From contig JAZRUI010000002.1 in assembly GCA_045652465.1 (NCBI GenBank), positions 1-64,000 on the forward strand: a stretch of DNA of 64,000 nt. Direction: 5' to 3'. The position numbers and the translations under genes were made by a program. Within the stretch, counting starts at the first letter, position 1, and the number at the start of each line of letters is the position of its first letter. Shown one piece after another: positions 49,485 through 58,541 of this stretch. Below the pieces are notes generated by a model that was not told where the DNA came from, ran no database searches, and saw nothing but the letters and a program-made list of their open reading frames with translations. The DNA comes from SIG589 sp045652465. Its GTDB lineage: Bacteria > Bacillota > Clostridia > Oscillospirales > Acutalibacteraceae.

Positions 49485-50702
49485 TTATGTTCGGTAGTCG
49501 CCGTTGATTTTGACATAATCATATGTCAAATCGCATCCCCAAGCAGTTGCGAAGGAGTTGCCGCTGCCGAGGTTAATGAGAATTCTAATTTCTTCGCAAA
49601 GGAGGATTTCTTTTGCTTTTTCTTCGCTGAAATCAACACCTGCGCCACCGCGGCAAACCGCGATTTGACCTGCGGCTGATGCGAAATCAACATCGATTTT
49701 GGAAACATCCAAATCGGCGCCGCTATAGCCTATTGCGCAAAGCACACGACCCCAGTTTGCATCGGCACCGAAGATTGCCGCCTTTAAAAGAGAGGAGCAG
49801 CAAACCGATTTTGCAACCGTTCTTGCGGTTTGCTTATCGGCAGCGCCGGTTACCTCAACCTGCATAAGGCGGGTTGCGCCCTCGCCATCACGGGCGATGT
49901 TGCGGCAAAGATAGGAGGTTACGGCGAATAGCGCCTTTTTAAACTCACAAAAATCAATACTGTCGGCACTTGTGATTTCGGCGTTGCCTGCCATTCCGTT
50001 TGCCATAACGCAGCACATATCGTTGGTTGATGTATCGCCATCAACGCTTACCATATTGAAGGAATCCTTAACATCCTCCGAAAGAGCATATCGGAGAAGC
50101 TCGGGAGAAATAGCAATATCGCTGGTTATGAAAACAAGCATTGTTGCCATATTGGGATGAATCATTCCCGAACCCTTGGCGATGCCGCCGATACGGCATT
50201 TTTTGCCGCCTGCCTCAAATTCGAAGGCAATTTCTTTAACGCGGGTGTCGGTTGTCATTATGCCTTCCGCTGCGGCAATACTACCATCGCTCGAGAGCGC
50301 CGCAACGAGTTCTTCCATTCCGCCTGCTATGGGGGTTATATCGAGGGGCTGACCGATAACGCCGGTTGAAGCAACGATAACATCATTCGATTTAACGCCT
50401 GCAAACTGCTCGGTTAAATCACACATAGCGGTTGCAATCTCGATGCCGTTTGCGTTGCAGGTGTTGGCGTTGCCGCTGTTGCAAATAATTGCGCGGGCAT
50501 AACCATCGGCTATGTTCTCGCGGGTTACGGCAATCGGAGCGCCTTTAACGAGATTGGTTGTATAGACGGCGGCGGCAGCAGCGCGCTGCTCGCTGACTAT
50601 AAGCGCTAAATCGCGCTTTGTTTTGTTCTTGCGGATTCCACAATGGATTCCCGAGGCCTTATAGCCCTTAGCGGCACAAACGCCGCCCGAAACTGAAATC
50701 AT
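49485..50702 (-). CDS. argJ: Bifunctional ornithine acetyltransferase / N-acetylglutamate synthase
   Basis: Transfers acetyl from acetylornithine to glutamate, closing the acetyl cycle. 405 residues; self-cleaves before Thr in KGSGMIHPNMATML, giving two subunits. VYTTNLVKGAPIAVTREN, ICNSGNANTCNG-type (CNSGNANTCNANG) and NMVSVDGDTSTNDM are family hallmarks. ATG 50702 with GGAGG; argC 15 bp upstream. Confidence 0.95.
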   Translation of the reverse strand: MISVSGGVCAAKGYKASGIHCGIRKNKTKRDLALIVSEQRAAAAAVYTTNLVKGAPIAVTRENIADGYARAIICNSGNANTCNANGIEIATAMCDLTEQFAGVKSNDVIVASTGVIGQPLDITPIAGGMEELVAALSSDGSIAAAEGIMTTDTRVKEIAFEFEAGGKKCRIGGIAKGSGMIHPNMATMLVFITSDIAISPELLRYALSEDVKDSFNMVSVDGDTSTNDMCCVMANGMAGNAEITSADSIDFCEFKKALFAVTSYLCRNIARDGEGATRLMQVEVTGAADKQTARTVAKSVCCSSLLKAAIFGADANWGRVLCAIGYSGADLDVSKIDVDFASAAGQIAVCRGGAGVDFSEEKAKEILLCEEIRILINLGSGNSFATAWGCDLTYDYVKINGDYRT

Positions 50703-50717
50703 ATTTTCTCCTCCGTT

Positions 50718-51650
50718 TTAAACATCAAGTCCCGTTGCAGGGTCGAGTCCCAGCATGATATTCATACACTGAACTGCCGCACCCGATGCGCCCTTGCCGA
50801 GGTTATCGAATCTTGCCGAAACGGTGAATCTCTCATCGTTTCCGCAAACGAAAATTTGCATTCTATCGTTGCCCGAAAGGTTGTTAGAGCCGAGCATTCC
50901 GCCCGAACCTTCCGCTGATATATCCGAAACATCCACCATATTTTGGGATGCATATTTTTCCAAATAAGTTTTCTTAACTGCCTCAATTCCGCCCTTGACC
51001 TGACTCGCAAAGAAAGGAACCGAAACCAGCATTCCGCTATAAAAATCATCGACTATGGGCGAAAAAACAGGGGGATTTTTAAGACCCGATATCGCCGCCA
51101 TCTCGCGGAGATGCTTATGCTGCTGCGAAAGCGCATAGATTCGGGGACTGTTCATTTCATCCTCTTTTTCGTTCTCATATGCGGCTATCATTTTCTTGCC
51201 GCCGCCCGAATAGCCTGTTAAAGAAAAGCAGGAAAGAAGCGCATCGCTATCGATGATTCCCGCCTCAACCAGCGGAGCCACCAAAGCAACGAAGCCGCTC
51301 GCATGGCATCCCGGGACTGCAACGCGCTTCGCACTCGGCAAAGCCTTTGCAAGCGAGGTTTTAAGCTCGGGGAAACCATAAACCCAATCGGGGTTGGTGC
51401 GATGTGCTGTTGAGGTGTCGATAACGCGAACATTCTCGTTTTCAATCATCGAAACGGCCTCCATCGCCGCCGCATCGGGCAGGCACAAAAAGGCTATATC
51501 ACAACTGTTTAAATATTTTTTGCGCTCGGCAGGGTCCTTCCTGAGAGCCTCATCGATGAGCATAAGCGAAATATCTTTTCTGTTTTGAAGACGCTCAACT
51601 ATACGAAGTCCCGTTGTTCCCTCTCGTCCGTCAATAAACACCTTAAACAA
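50718..51650 (-). CDS. argC: N-acetyl-gamma-glutamyl-phosphate reductase, type 2
   Basis: NADPH-dependent reduction of N-acetylglutamyl phosphate. 310 residues, the shorter class: nucleotide loop FIDGREGTTGLRI, catalytic Cys in AVPGCHASGF (about 116) and HKHLREM region. TTG start at 51650 with AGAGG 8 nt upstream; no ATG is available. First gene of the arginine operon, behind an AT-rich promoter with TGCAT repeats. Confidence 0.93.
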   Translation of the reverse strand: MFKVFIDGREGTTGLRIVERLQNRKDISLMLIDEALRKDPAERKKYLNSCDIAFLCLPDAAAMEAVSMIENENVRVIDTSTAHRTNPDWVYGFPELKTSLAKALPSAKRVAVPGCHASGFVALVAPLVEAGIIDSDALLSCFSLTGYSGGGKKMIAAYENEKEDEMNSPRIYALSQQHKHLREMAAISGLKNPPVFSPIVDDFYSGMLVSVPFFASQVKGGIEAVKKTYLEKYASQNMVDVSDISAEGSGGMLGSNNLSGNDRMQIFVCGNDERFTVSARFDNLGKGASGAAVQCMNIMLGLDPATGLDV

Positions 51651-51682
51651 GGTTCATACCTCTTTCCAATCACTAATTAGCA

Positions 51683-51768
51683 TAATTATTCTTTTTATGC
51701 ACCGAATATGCACAATTATAACACATATTTATGCAAAAATCATCTATTTTTTGCATTTTTATGAATTT
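51683..51768 (-). promoter_or_regulatory. Arginine operon promoter with possible ArgR boxes
   Basis: A TATAAT box lies at 51715-51720 (reverse strand). TGCATAAATAT (51723-51733 region), TGTGCATATTC and GTGCATAAAAAG surround it and resemble half or whole ArgR operators (TGNATWWWWATNCA pattern, imperfect). Inference only. Confidence 0.4.
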
Positions 51769-51829
51769 TGACAAATTCTTGGAATATTTTTCTTTTGATA
51801 TGTAAAAAATTGCTACAAATCAAGACAAT

Positions 51830-51855
51830 AGGCGGGCAGCAAACACTGCCCGCCT
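51830..51855 (-). terminator. Hairpin after pckA
   Basis: Perfect 10-bp stem AGGCGGGCAG with its complement and 6-nt loop, 9 bp past the pckA stop. On the reverse strand it is followed by ATTGTCTTG, so the U-tract is poor. Confidence 0.65.
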
Positions 51856-51863
51856 ACATTATT

Positions 51864-53642
51864 TTACTTTAAGTTGGCCTTTAAGGTTTCAAGCTGCTTG
51901 CGGAGCTCTTCAGGAAGCTTGTCGCCAAACTTCTTGTAGTGCTCTTCAATTTCGTTAGCCTCAGCGGTCCAAACATCCTTGTCAACCTCTAAGATGCTCT
52001 TTAAGGTTTCGATATCGAAATCAAGGTCGGTAAGGTCGATATCTTCAGCCTTCGGAACATAGCCGATTGCGGTCAGGTCAGCATCAGCCTTGCCTTCGCA
52101 ACGGTCAACAATCCAGTTGAGAACGCGCATATTATCGCCGAAGCCCGGCCAAATGAAGTTGCCTTCGTCATCGGTGCGGAACCAGTTAACATTGAAGATT
52201 TTGGGAGCCTTGTCGCCAAGCTTCTCGCCCATATCAAGCCAATGCTGGAAGTAATCCGACATATTGTAGCCGCAGAAGGGAAGCATAGCCATCGGGTCGC
52301 GGCGAACAACACCTACTGCACCTGCAGCAGCTGCGGTTGTTTCGGAAGCCATTGCGGAACCGATGAATACGCCGTTCTCCCAATCCTTCGACTGATATAC
52401 GAGCGGAGCGCACTTTGCACGACGGCCGCCGAAGATAATAGCGGAAATCGGAACGCCGCTGCCCTTGTTGAACTCATCAGAGATGCAGGGGCAGTTTTCT
52501 GCCGGAGCGGTGAAGCGGGAGTTGGGATGTGCGGCATAGGTCGATTTGTCGGCCTTGTCGAACTTGGAAGCATCCCACTTGCTGCCCTTCCACTCGATAG
52601 CATTCTCGGGGAGGTTCTTGTTTAAGCCTTCCCACCAAACGGTGTTGTCGTTAAGGTCGAGAGCAACGTTGGTGAAGATGGTGTTCTTCATTGTGGACTG
52701 AAGAGCGTTGTAGTTAGACTTTTCGTTGGTGCCGGGGGCAACGCCGAAGAAGCCGTTTTCGGGGTTGATGGCATAAAGACGACCATCAGCACCTATTCTC
52801 ATCCAAGCGATATCATCGCCTACGGTCCAAACCTTGTAGCCCTTATCGCGGAGATATGCGGGCGGAATCATCATAGCAAGGTTGGTCTTACCGCAAGCCG
52901 ACGGGAAAGCAGCTGCAACATACTTAACCTCGCCCTTCGGATTTTCGATTCCGAGGATGAGCATATGCTCAGCCATCCAGCCTTCCTTCCAGCCCTGATA
53001 AGAAGCGATACGAAGAGCGAAGCACTTCTTGCCGAGGAGAACATTACCGCCGTAACCCGAGTTAACGGAGATAATGGTGTTATCCTGCGGGAACTGGCAG
53101 ATATAACGCTTCTCGGGGTCGATGTCACAACGGGAGTGGAGACCACGAACCCAGTCGTTGCTGTCGCCGAGAACCTCGAGAACCTTGGTTCCTACGCGGG
53201 TCATGATAACCATGTTGAGAACAACATAGATAGAATCGGTTACCTCGATACCAATCTTGGCAAGGGGCGAACCAATCGGTCCCATCGAGAAGGGAATGAT
53301 ATACATGGTCTTGCCCTTGTAGCTGCCGCGAGCGATATCATAAAGCTTTTTATACATTTCATCGGGGTCACACCAGTTGTTGGTAGGACCTGCTTCTTCG
53401 CGAGTCTTGGTGCAGATAAAGGTACGGTCCTCAACGCGAGCAACATCGTTGGGGTTGGTGCGATGGAGGTAGCAGCCGGGGAGCTTTTCCTGGTTGAGCT
53501 TGTGCAACTCACCAATTGCTTCAGCCTCATCACGAAGCTTTGCAATTTGCTCTTCGCTGCCGTCGATCCATACAACCTCATCGGGTGTAAGGAGCTCTTT
53601 GACTTCATCGAGCCACTTTAAAACAGTTTTGTTAGTTGTCAT
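51864..53642 (-). CDS. pckA: Phosphoenolpyruvate carboxykinase (GTP)
   Basis: Interconverts oxaloacetate and PEP with GTP/GDP. 592 residues, as for GTP-type enzymes: the kinase-1a P-loop FPSACGKTNLAMM (about 275-290), kinase-2 DDIAWMR, metal/PEP residues around RFTAPAENCPCISDE and GGRRAKCAP. Codon bias is strong. With ppdK it forms the PEP-pyruvate-oxaloacetate node of an anaerobe. Own promoter at 53696-53724; single-gene unit. Confidence 0.97.
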   Translation of the reverse strand: MTTNKTVLKWLDEVKELLTPDEVVWIDGSEEQIAKLRDEAEAIGELHKLNQEKLPGCYLHRTNPNDVARVEDRTFICTKTREEAGPTNNWCDPDEMYKKLYDIARGSYKGKTMYIIPFSMGPIGSPLAKIGIEVTDSIYVVLNMVIMTRVGTKVLEVLGDSNDWVRGLHSRCDIDPEKRYICQFPQDNTIISVNSGYGGNVLLGKKCFALRIASYQGWKEGWMAEHMLILGIENPKGEVKYVAAAFPSACGKTNLAMMIPPAYLRDKGYKVWTVGDDIAWMRIGADGRLYAINPENGFFGVAPGTNEKSNYNALQSTMKNTIFTNVALDLNDNTVWWEGLNKNLPENAIEWKGSKWDASKFDKADKSTYAAHPNSRFTAPAENCPCISDEFNKGSGVPISAIIFGGRRAKCAPLVYQSKDWENGVFIGSAMASETTAAAAGAVGVVRRDPMAMLPFCGYNMSDYFQHWLDMGEKLGDKAPKIFNVNWFRTDDEGNFIWPGFGDNMRVLNWIVDRCEGKADADLTAIGYVPKAEDIDLTDLDFDIETLKSILEVDKDVWTAEANEIEEHYKKFGDKLPEELRKQLETLKANLK

Positions 53643-53695
53643 TGCGATTTCTCCTTTTGAAGATTGATAAATTTGTCACAATTTTCTCCGTATAT

Positions 53696-53724
53696 ATTAT
53701 ACTTATATTACTTGTAAAGGTCAA
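53696..53724 (-). promoter_or_regulatory. Promoter of pckA
   Basis: On the reverse strand TTGACC, 17-bp spacer, TATAAT, 54 bp before the start codon; strong match in line with high expression. Confidence 0.75.
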
Positions 53725-53767
53725 TATAATTATTTACAAATTTACACCTTTTTAATACTTTTTTGCA

Positions 53768-53797
53768 AAAAATAACCCGCGAGGCCAACCTCGCGGG
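53768..53797 (-). terminator. Terminator of the sugar nucleotidyltransferase operon
   Basis: Perfect 9-bp stem CCCGCGAGG with its complement and CCAA loop; TTATTTTTTGC follows on the reverse strand. Confidence 0.88.
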
Positions 53798-53811
53798 CGA
53801 TTTTTTAAGAA

Positions 53812-54690
53812 TTACATGCCTTCATACTGGCCTGCATCAACCATTGCGCCGATTGCCTTAACAACATCGGCCTTGTCTTCTTTATAAGTAACACCATACC
53901 AACGGTCTTCACTTGCTAAAACGCGAACTTCCTTTTCGCCGTTTTTAACGAGGGTTCCGATAACAAGCGGAATATAGAACTCGGTCTTGGGTTCTTCGAT
54001 ATTCTTATCGAGGAAAAGACGGAATTCACGATCGAGATAATCGAATACATCGGGAGTTAAGCCCCACATATTCATCGAAACAACGGTGTCGGGAGAAAGC
54101 TCAATCCAGTTTTCGTCATCGAGGGTGTATTTGCAATCCTTAATCTTGGTAACCTCATCGATATCGGTTAAGAGACCGTTTTCGGTTACGCAAACGCCAC
54201 GCGAAACATGGCCGTTTTCGGTTAAGGTGTTGGCAAGGCGGAAGCCTACCATGCAGTAGCGGCTGGTGTCAGCCTTTAACTGCTCGAAAATCTGACGATA
54301 TGCCGAAGCACCATAGAAGTCATCAGCGTTTATAACAACGAAAGGCTCCTTAACAACATCGCGGCAAAGGAGGATAGCCTGACCTGTGCCCCAAGGCTTC
54401 TTGCGGTTGTTAAGATAGGTGTAGCCCTCGGGAAGCTTATCAACCTCTTGATAAACATACTCAACGGGAAGAACCTTCTCAACGCGCGAGCCTACGATTT
54501 CTTTGAATTCTTTCTCGATTTCATGCTTGATTACGAAAACAACCTTATTGAAGCCTGCCTTCTTTGCATCGTAAACCGAAAAGTCGAGTAATGCCTCGCC
54601 GTTTTTGCCGATGGGTTCCATCTGCTTAAGACCGCCGAAGCGGCTGCCCATTCCTGCTGCCATTACTACAAGTGTTGCATTAAAACTCAT
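53812..54690 (-). CDS. Sugar nucleotidyltransferase (NTP-transferase family)
   Basis: 292 residues with the signature MAAGMGSRFGGLKQ (about 10-23), FVVINADDFYG and WGTGQAI. It activates a sugar-1-phosphate with a nucleotide, in GlmU/GalU/RmlA style, but the C-terminal part differs from GalU, so substrate is uncertain. The ATG overlaps the stop of the sugar-transferase gene (ATGA), indicating coupling; both likely serve surface polysaccharide synthesis. Confidence 0.85.
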   Translation of the reverse strand: MSFNATLVVMAAGMGSRFGGLKQMEPIGKNGEALLDFSVYDAKKAGFNKVVFVIKHEIEKEFKEIVGSRVEKVLPVEYVYQEVDKLPEGYTYLNNRKKPWGTGQAILLCRDVVKEPFVVINADDFYGASAYRQIFEQLKADTSRYCMVGFRLANTLTENGHVSRGVCVTENGLLTDIDEVTKIKDCKYTLDDENWIELSPDTVVSMNMWGLTPDVFDYLDREFRLFLDKNIEEPKTEFYIPLVIGTLVKNGEKEVRVLASEDRWYGVTYKEDKADVVKAIGAMVDAGQYEGM

Positions 54691-56057
54691 TTTGATTCCT
54701 TGCCTTTCTCTTGCTCTTTTTCTTCTGGTTTTTCTTGGAAGCCCTCGGTGCTTTCCTTCATGAATAAAATTTTGAAGGTCATAAAGAGAAGCTTTATATC
54801 CAAAAACGTTGAATAGTTTTCGATATAAATCAGGTCCATATTAAGCTTGTCCTCGGGGCTTGTGTTATATTTTCCGTAAATTTGCGCATATCCCGTAAGT
54901 CCGCCCTTAACTCTGTGGCGCAGGTTAAAGTCGGGGTATTTTTCGGTATATGTGTAAACATTTTCGGTTCGTTCGGGGCGCGGGCCGACAAGCGACATAT
55001 CGCCGCGCAAAACATTTATAAGCTGGGGTAGTTCATCAACTCGGCAGGCGCGAATGATTTTGCCTACGGGAGTGATGCGGTTATCGTTATCGGTTGCACC
55101 GCGGGCGCCATCCTTATCGGCATCAACTATCATTGAGCGGAACTTTAAAACATTGAAAATCTCGCCATCGCGGGTTACGCGGTTTTGCTTGAAGAATACG
55201 GGGCCGCCATCGCATAGCTTAATTGCCAACGCAGTTATAAGCATTATGGGGCTGGCGCAAATAAGCATAATCGAGGAAACGATAAGGTCCATCGCGCGCT
55301 TGATGATGAGCTGCTCCATGGTTAAGCTATAGTTGCGGCACATCAAAAGCGGAGCATCGAAGACCTGGCTTTGATGGGTGCTGCTCAAGATAATATCGGT
55401 GCTCGAAGGCAAAAGATAAATTCTCTTGCGCTTTTCATAGCAATAACGAAGGATTGCATCCTTCTTGGTTTGATCGAAATCGCAAATCAAAACCGCCTGA
55501 TAATTATCAATCTCGCGCTTGATTTTATCCATTTTGCAGCCCTTGATTGATAAGGCCTTATCGATGGTGTAGCGTTCGGGGATGCGGGACATTTTGCGGA
55601 TGGTTTCTTTGCCATGCTCATCGCCGCTATAGATTGCTAAAATATGGCGGGAACGATAAAGCGAGAAATAAACGCTGTTCGCGGCATAAACATTTATGCC
55701 GGTTAGCGCGATTTGCATCAGCGCTCCGCCGAGAATCATCCAAGGCAACAAAAGCTCGCGGGCAACAAGACACAAAATCATATACATTATGAAGTTGGTA
55801 AAGACAATGGCGATGCCAAGGCTATACCAAAGCTCATGCATTCTGAAAACGCCTACCTTGAAGCCGCCATACAGCTTTATGAAGGTTAGGAGCAAAAAGA
55901 GGAATGCAAAAACAACAACATAGTTACCTTCATTGATAAACATCGCCTCGGGATAACCCTTTTGCCAAATGAAGATAAAGCTGAAGGTTATTGTGAGGGT
56001 TATTAGGAGTTTGACCGTGAACATAACGGTCCTGCGGAATTTGATTAGTATATTCAT
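54687..56057 (-). CDS. Undecaprenyl-phosphate sugar phosphotransferase (WcaJ/RfbP type)
   Basis: Initiates exopolysaccharide or teichoic-type glycan by moving a sugar-phosphate to undecaprenyl phosphate. 456 residues: four to five N-terminal transmembrane helices (about 10-130), a Rossmann-like middle, another helix (about 265-290, LMICASPIMLITALAI) and the catalytic domain with FFKQNRVTRDGEIFNVLKFR, MSLVGPRPER. ATG 56057 follows AGGTG; the frame upstream has no ribosome site. First gene of a two-gene unit. Confidence 0.93.
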   Translation of the reverse strand: MNILIKFRRTVMFTVKLLITLTITFSFIFIWQKGYPEAMFINEGNYVVVFAFLFLLLTFIKLYGGFKVGVFRMHELWYSLGIAIVFTNFIMYMILCLVARELLLPWMILGGALMQIALTGINVYAANSVYFSLYRSRHILAIYSGDEHGKETIRKMSRIPERYTIDKALSIKGCKMDKIKREIDNYQAVLICDFDQTKKDAILRYCYEKRKRIYLLPSSTDIILSSTHQSQVFDAPLLMCRNYSLTMEQLIIKRAMDLIVSSIMLICASPIMLITALAIKLCDGGPVFFKQNRVTRDGEIFNVLKFRSMIVDADKDGARGATDNDNRITPVGKIIRACRVDELPQLINVLRGDMSLVGPRPERTENVYTYTEKYPDFNLRHRVKGGLTGYAQIYGKYNTSPEDKLNMDLIYIENYSTFLDIKLLFMTFKILFMKESTEGFQEKPEEKEQEKGKESK

Positions 56058-56185
56058 ATTAAAGCACCTACTGTTATAACCGTTCTTATCATATAAAAAT
56101 GCCCTATACAACTATTCTTTATTACCACCTTAAATCATATTCTATTTTTGGATATTTGTCAAGTAAAGGCGGCGATATAAAGGCT

Positions 56186-56884
56186 ATGTTTATATATTTT
56201 AAGCGGCAAGAGCAAAAAGAAGGCAAGCGCATCACTATAAGGCGGATAGATGAGGGAAATTTTTTCTATTTTGAGATTTTGGCGCAAGGGAAATGCGGCA
56301 AGCGAAAAATCCTGCGCGCGGATAGGCTTTGCGGCTCGCATCTGCCCGTTGCTTCTATCGACTCTTCCCTGCCGCAACGCATGGCGAAGCGGATGATAAG
56401 CTCCGACAGGTTTATGGATTTTTTGTTGGTTAACACCTTTTGCGAGGTGGCTCTCGGGCAAAAATCGGCACTCGTTTATGACCCCGACGGGCGGTATTCA
56501 AGCTATCTTTTAAGGCTTTTAACGGTTACGAGGACACTATATATCTTCTCCCCCTGCCCTATTTATGAAACGCTTTGCGAAACGGCGTTGGAGCGGGTTG
56601 GCGCAAGCCCTGTTATTTTAAAGGATTTGGGGGCGCGAAGCTTTCCCGCCGCGCTCGCGGGCGGCGAAGGCGCGAGGGCGCGACTAACTATAGGCGAGGG
56701 TGGGTTTATGCCGATTTGCGACACGGTTTTTTATAAGAAAAATTGGGGGAATTTCGACCTTTGCGCCGCAAAATTCGAGGTTTGGAGGCCTGAAAACTTT
56801 CCCCATTTTTTGCCCTCGCGGCTTAAAAACAAAAGTCTTTCTCTAACTCCTTCGCAGCTCAAGAAAATGCTTGACACCTTTTAG
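56186..56884 (+). CDS. Hypothetical protein, unknown
   Basis: 232 residues from ATG 56186; an ATG at 56099 would add 29. Neither has a good ribosome site. Soluble, basic, with MFIYFKRQEQKEGKRITIRR at the start, SALVYDPDGRYSSYLLRLLT and an ICDTVFYKKNW segment. A possible Rossmann-like middle (TLYIFSPCPIYETLCETALE). No family recognised. It lies between the sugar-transferase pair and the SGNH gene. Confidence 0.6.
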   Translation: MFIYFKRQEQKEGKRITIRRIDEGNFFYFEILAQGKCGKRKILRADRLCGSHLPVASIDSSLPQRMAKRMISSDRFMDFLLVNTFCEVALGQKSALVYDPDGRYSSYLLRLLTVTRTLYIFSPCPIYETLCETALERVGASPVILKDLGARSFPAALAGGEGARARLTIGEGGFMPICDTVFYKKNWGNFDLCAAKFEVWRPENFPHFLPSRLKNKSLSLTPSQLKKMLDTF

Positions 56885-56899
56885 AATGGAGCATATAAT
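56871..56899 (+). promoter_or_regulatory. Promoter of the SGNH hydrolase gene
   Basis: TTGACA, 17-bp spacer, TATAAT. The -35 box lies within the last codons of the preceding gene; start codon 27 bp downstream. Confidence 0.85.
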
Positions 56900-56926
56900 T
56901 AAGGCATATTCGGAGGTGTTTTTTCT

Positions 56927-57982
56927 ATGGATATAAGCAAGATAGATAAGAATTTCGAGGTTTGCTCGCAGCTGCCTGAAGACCTCGAATGGCATAGCAT
57001 TCGCGAGGACGCTTTCACGCTTTATGGACTTATAGATTGCGGCGACAACGGCTTCCGCCGTTTGCCCGAAGAAATTTCCAATCCCATAAGCGCCGAGCTT
57101 GACACCCTTTCGCGCGAGACCTCGGGCGGTCGCATCCGTTTTAAGACCGATTCGCTTAATGTTGCCATCAGGGTTTCTTTCGAATTTGCAAGTTTTATGT
57201 CGCACATGGCGCTCGTAAACGCCGGTGGCTTCGACCTCTATGAAAACACCGCCTTCGGCAGCACCTTCCGCGGTTCCTTCCGCCCGCCCTGCAACAACAA
57301 GCCCTCCTATGCTTTCAATCTTTGGGCAGGTCAGGGAATGAAGGATTTAACCATCAATTTCCCCAGCTATGGCGCTCCCCTCTTTATTGAAATCGGCGTT
57401 CAAAAGGGCTCTCGCCTTGAAAAGACCGATGGCTATAAGGACTGCGGCCCCATTATTTTCTATGGCTCTTCCATAACCCAGGGAGGATGCGCTTCGCGCC
57501 CCGGTCTTACCTATGCAAACCTCGTTTCCCGCAGGTTCAATATGGATTATTATAACTTCGGTTTCTCCGGCAACGGCAAGGGCGAGGAAAGCGTTGTTCG
57601 ATATATGGCAGGGCTTCCCATGAGCGTTTTCGTTTCGGATTATGACCATAACGCCCCCTCCTTCGAGCATCTTGAACAGACCCATTTCCGTATGTATGAG
57701 ATAATCCGCGAGAGCCATCCCAACATCCCCTACTTTATGATTTCCAAACCCGACTTTGATAACGACCCCAACGGCGCTCCCCGCCGCAGGGATATTATCT
57801 ATCAAAGCTTTAAAAAGGCGCGCGAGCGCGGCGACCAAAATGTTTATTATATTGATGGCAAGCGCCTTTTCGAGGGTGCCGACCGCTGCGAATGCACCAT
57901 TGACGGCTGCCATCCCAACGACCTTGGAATGTATCGCTTTGCCGACACGCTAATCGGCGAATTCACAAGAATACTTAAATAA
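56927..57982 (+). CDS. SGNH/GDSL hydrolase with N-terminal beta domain
   Basis: 351 residues. Residues 1-160 form a jelly-roll-like domain; 165-351 are the SGNH fold with block I FYGSSITQGGCAS (catalytic Ser), block II Gly and block III Asn in FGFSGNGKGEES, and block V DGCHPNDLG (Asp/His). Similar two-domain proteins deacetylate plant or surface glycans. No signal peptide. GGAGGTG ribosome site. Ends at a strong terminator shared with the phage-derived cassette. Confidence 0.9.
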   Translation: MDISKIDKNFEVCSQLPEDLEWHSIREDAFTLYGLIDCGDNGFRRLPEEISNPISAELDTLSRETSGGRIRFKTDSLNVAIRVSFEFASFMSHMALVNAGGFDLYENTAFGSTFRGSFRPPCNNKPSYAFNLWAGQGMKDLTINFPSYGAPLFIEIGVQKGSRLEKTDGYKDCGPIIFYGSSITQGGCASRPGLTYANLVSRRFNMDYYNFGFSGNGKGEESVVRYMAGLPMSVFVSDYDHNAPSFEHLEQTHFRMYEIIRESHPNIPYFMISKPDFDNDPNGAPRRRDIIYQSFKKARERGDQNVYYIDGKRLFEGADRCECTIDGCHPNDLGMYRFADTLIGEFTRILK

Positions 57983-57985
57983 TTA

Positions 57986-58018
57986 AAAACGGTGATGCAA
58001 AACGCATCACCGTTTTTT
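57986..58018. terminator. Bidirectional terminator
   Basis: Perfect 11-bp stem AACGGTGATGC with its complement, AAAAC loop, TTTTTT; between the SGNH gene and the convergent holin gene. Confidence 0.92.
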
Positions 58019-58038
58019 ATGTTAAACAGATATTACCT

Positions 58039-58230
58039 TTATATGCTCTTGCGGTCGGTTGGGTTATTAACTATGCCAAACGCCACTAAAACCGGCAAAA
58101 GCACATTCATAAACGCGTTTGCTTTTTCGGAAATATCTATGCCGCAAAACTCCTTAACGCAAAAGACAACGAGCGCCGAAAGCGAGAGCCATAGCGCCCA
58201 AGAGTTAAAGCGTTTCATTAAGGTTTTCAT
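58039..58230 (-). CDS. Phage holin-like protein
   Basis: 63 residues with two hydrophobic segments (about 11-28 and 40-55) and the family-like end LPVLVAFGIVNNPTDRKSI, close to phi-LC3-type holins. It would form membrane lesions that release the endolysin. ATG 58230 with AAGGAG 7 nt upstream. Last gene of a five-gene phage-derived operon. Confidence 0.85.
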   Translation of the reverse strand: MKTLMKRFNSWALWLSLSALVVFCVKEFCGIDISEKANAFMNVLLPVLVAFGIVNNPTDRKSI

Positions 58231-58241
58231 TTGCATTCTCC

Positions 58242-58541
58242 TTATTTTATTATCAGCGCAAAAATCGCGCCCAAAAGTATTCCTGACACACCGGTTATAA
58301 GCGCGCCTGTTATGGTGTGTTTATAATGGTCAAGCTCTAACGAGGGTTTTCGCTCGATTTTGGCGAGCCGTTTATCGACCTTTTCGAGCAGTGCGGCGGT
58401 GTTATCGGTGCGGTCGGCGATTTTTTGCACCGCCTTTGTCAGCTCCTGCAAAACGCGAATATCCTGCCTTGTTTCGGAAAGCTGATGAAAAATATTCTTC
58501 TCGTTTGCCTCAAGCGCGGCTATTCTCTCTTCGTTTGTCAT
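58242..58541 (-). CDS. XhlA-like lysis accessory protein
   Basis: 99 residues: a long coiled coil (about 1-65, ALEANEKNIFHQLSETRQDI) and a C-terminal membrane helix (about 78-98). This is the layout of hemolysin XhlA of PBSX, which works with holin XhlB and the endolysin. The ATG overlaps the endolysin stop (ATGA). Confidence 0.85.
   Translation of the reverse strand: MTNEERIAALEANEKNIFHQLSETRQDIRVLQELTKAVQKIADRTDNTAALLEKVDKRLAKIERKPSLELDHYKHTITGALITGVSGILLGAIFALIIK

Noticed and set aside
49186..49497. A 103-codon frame with internal repeats in the arg gap
   Set aside because: It is a read-through of the 105-bp hairpin repeats, which shift frame between units; no start signal and no conserved protein feature.
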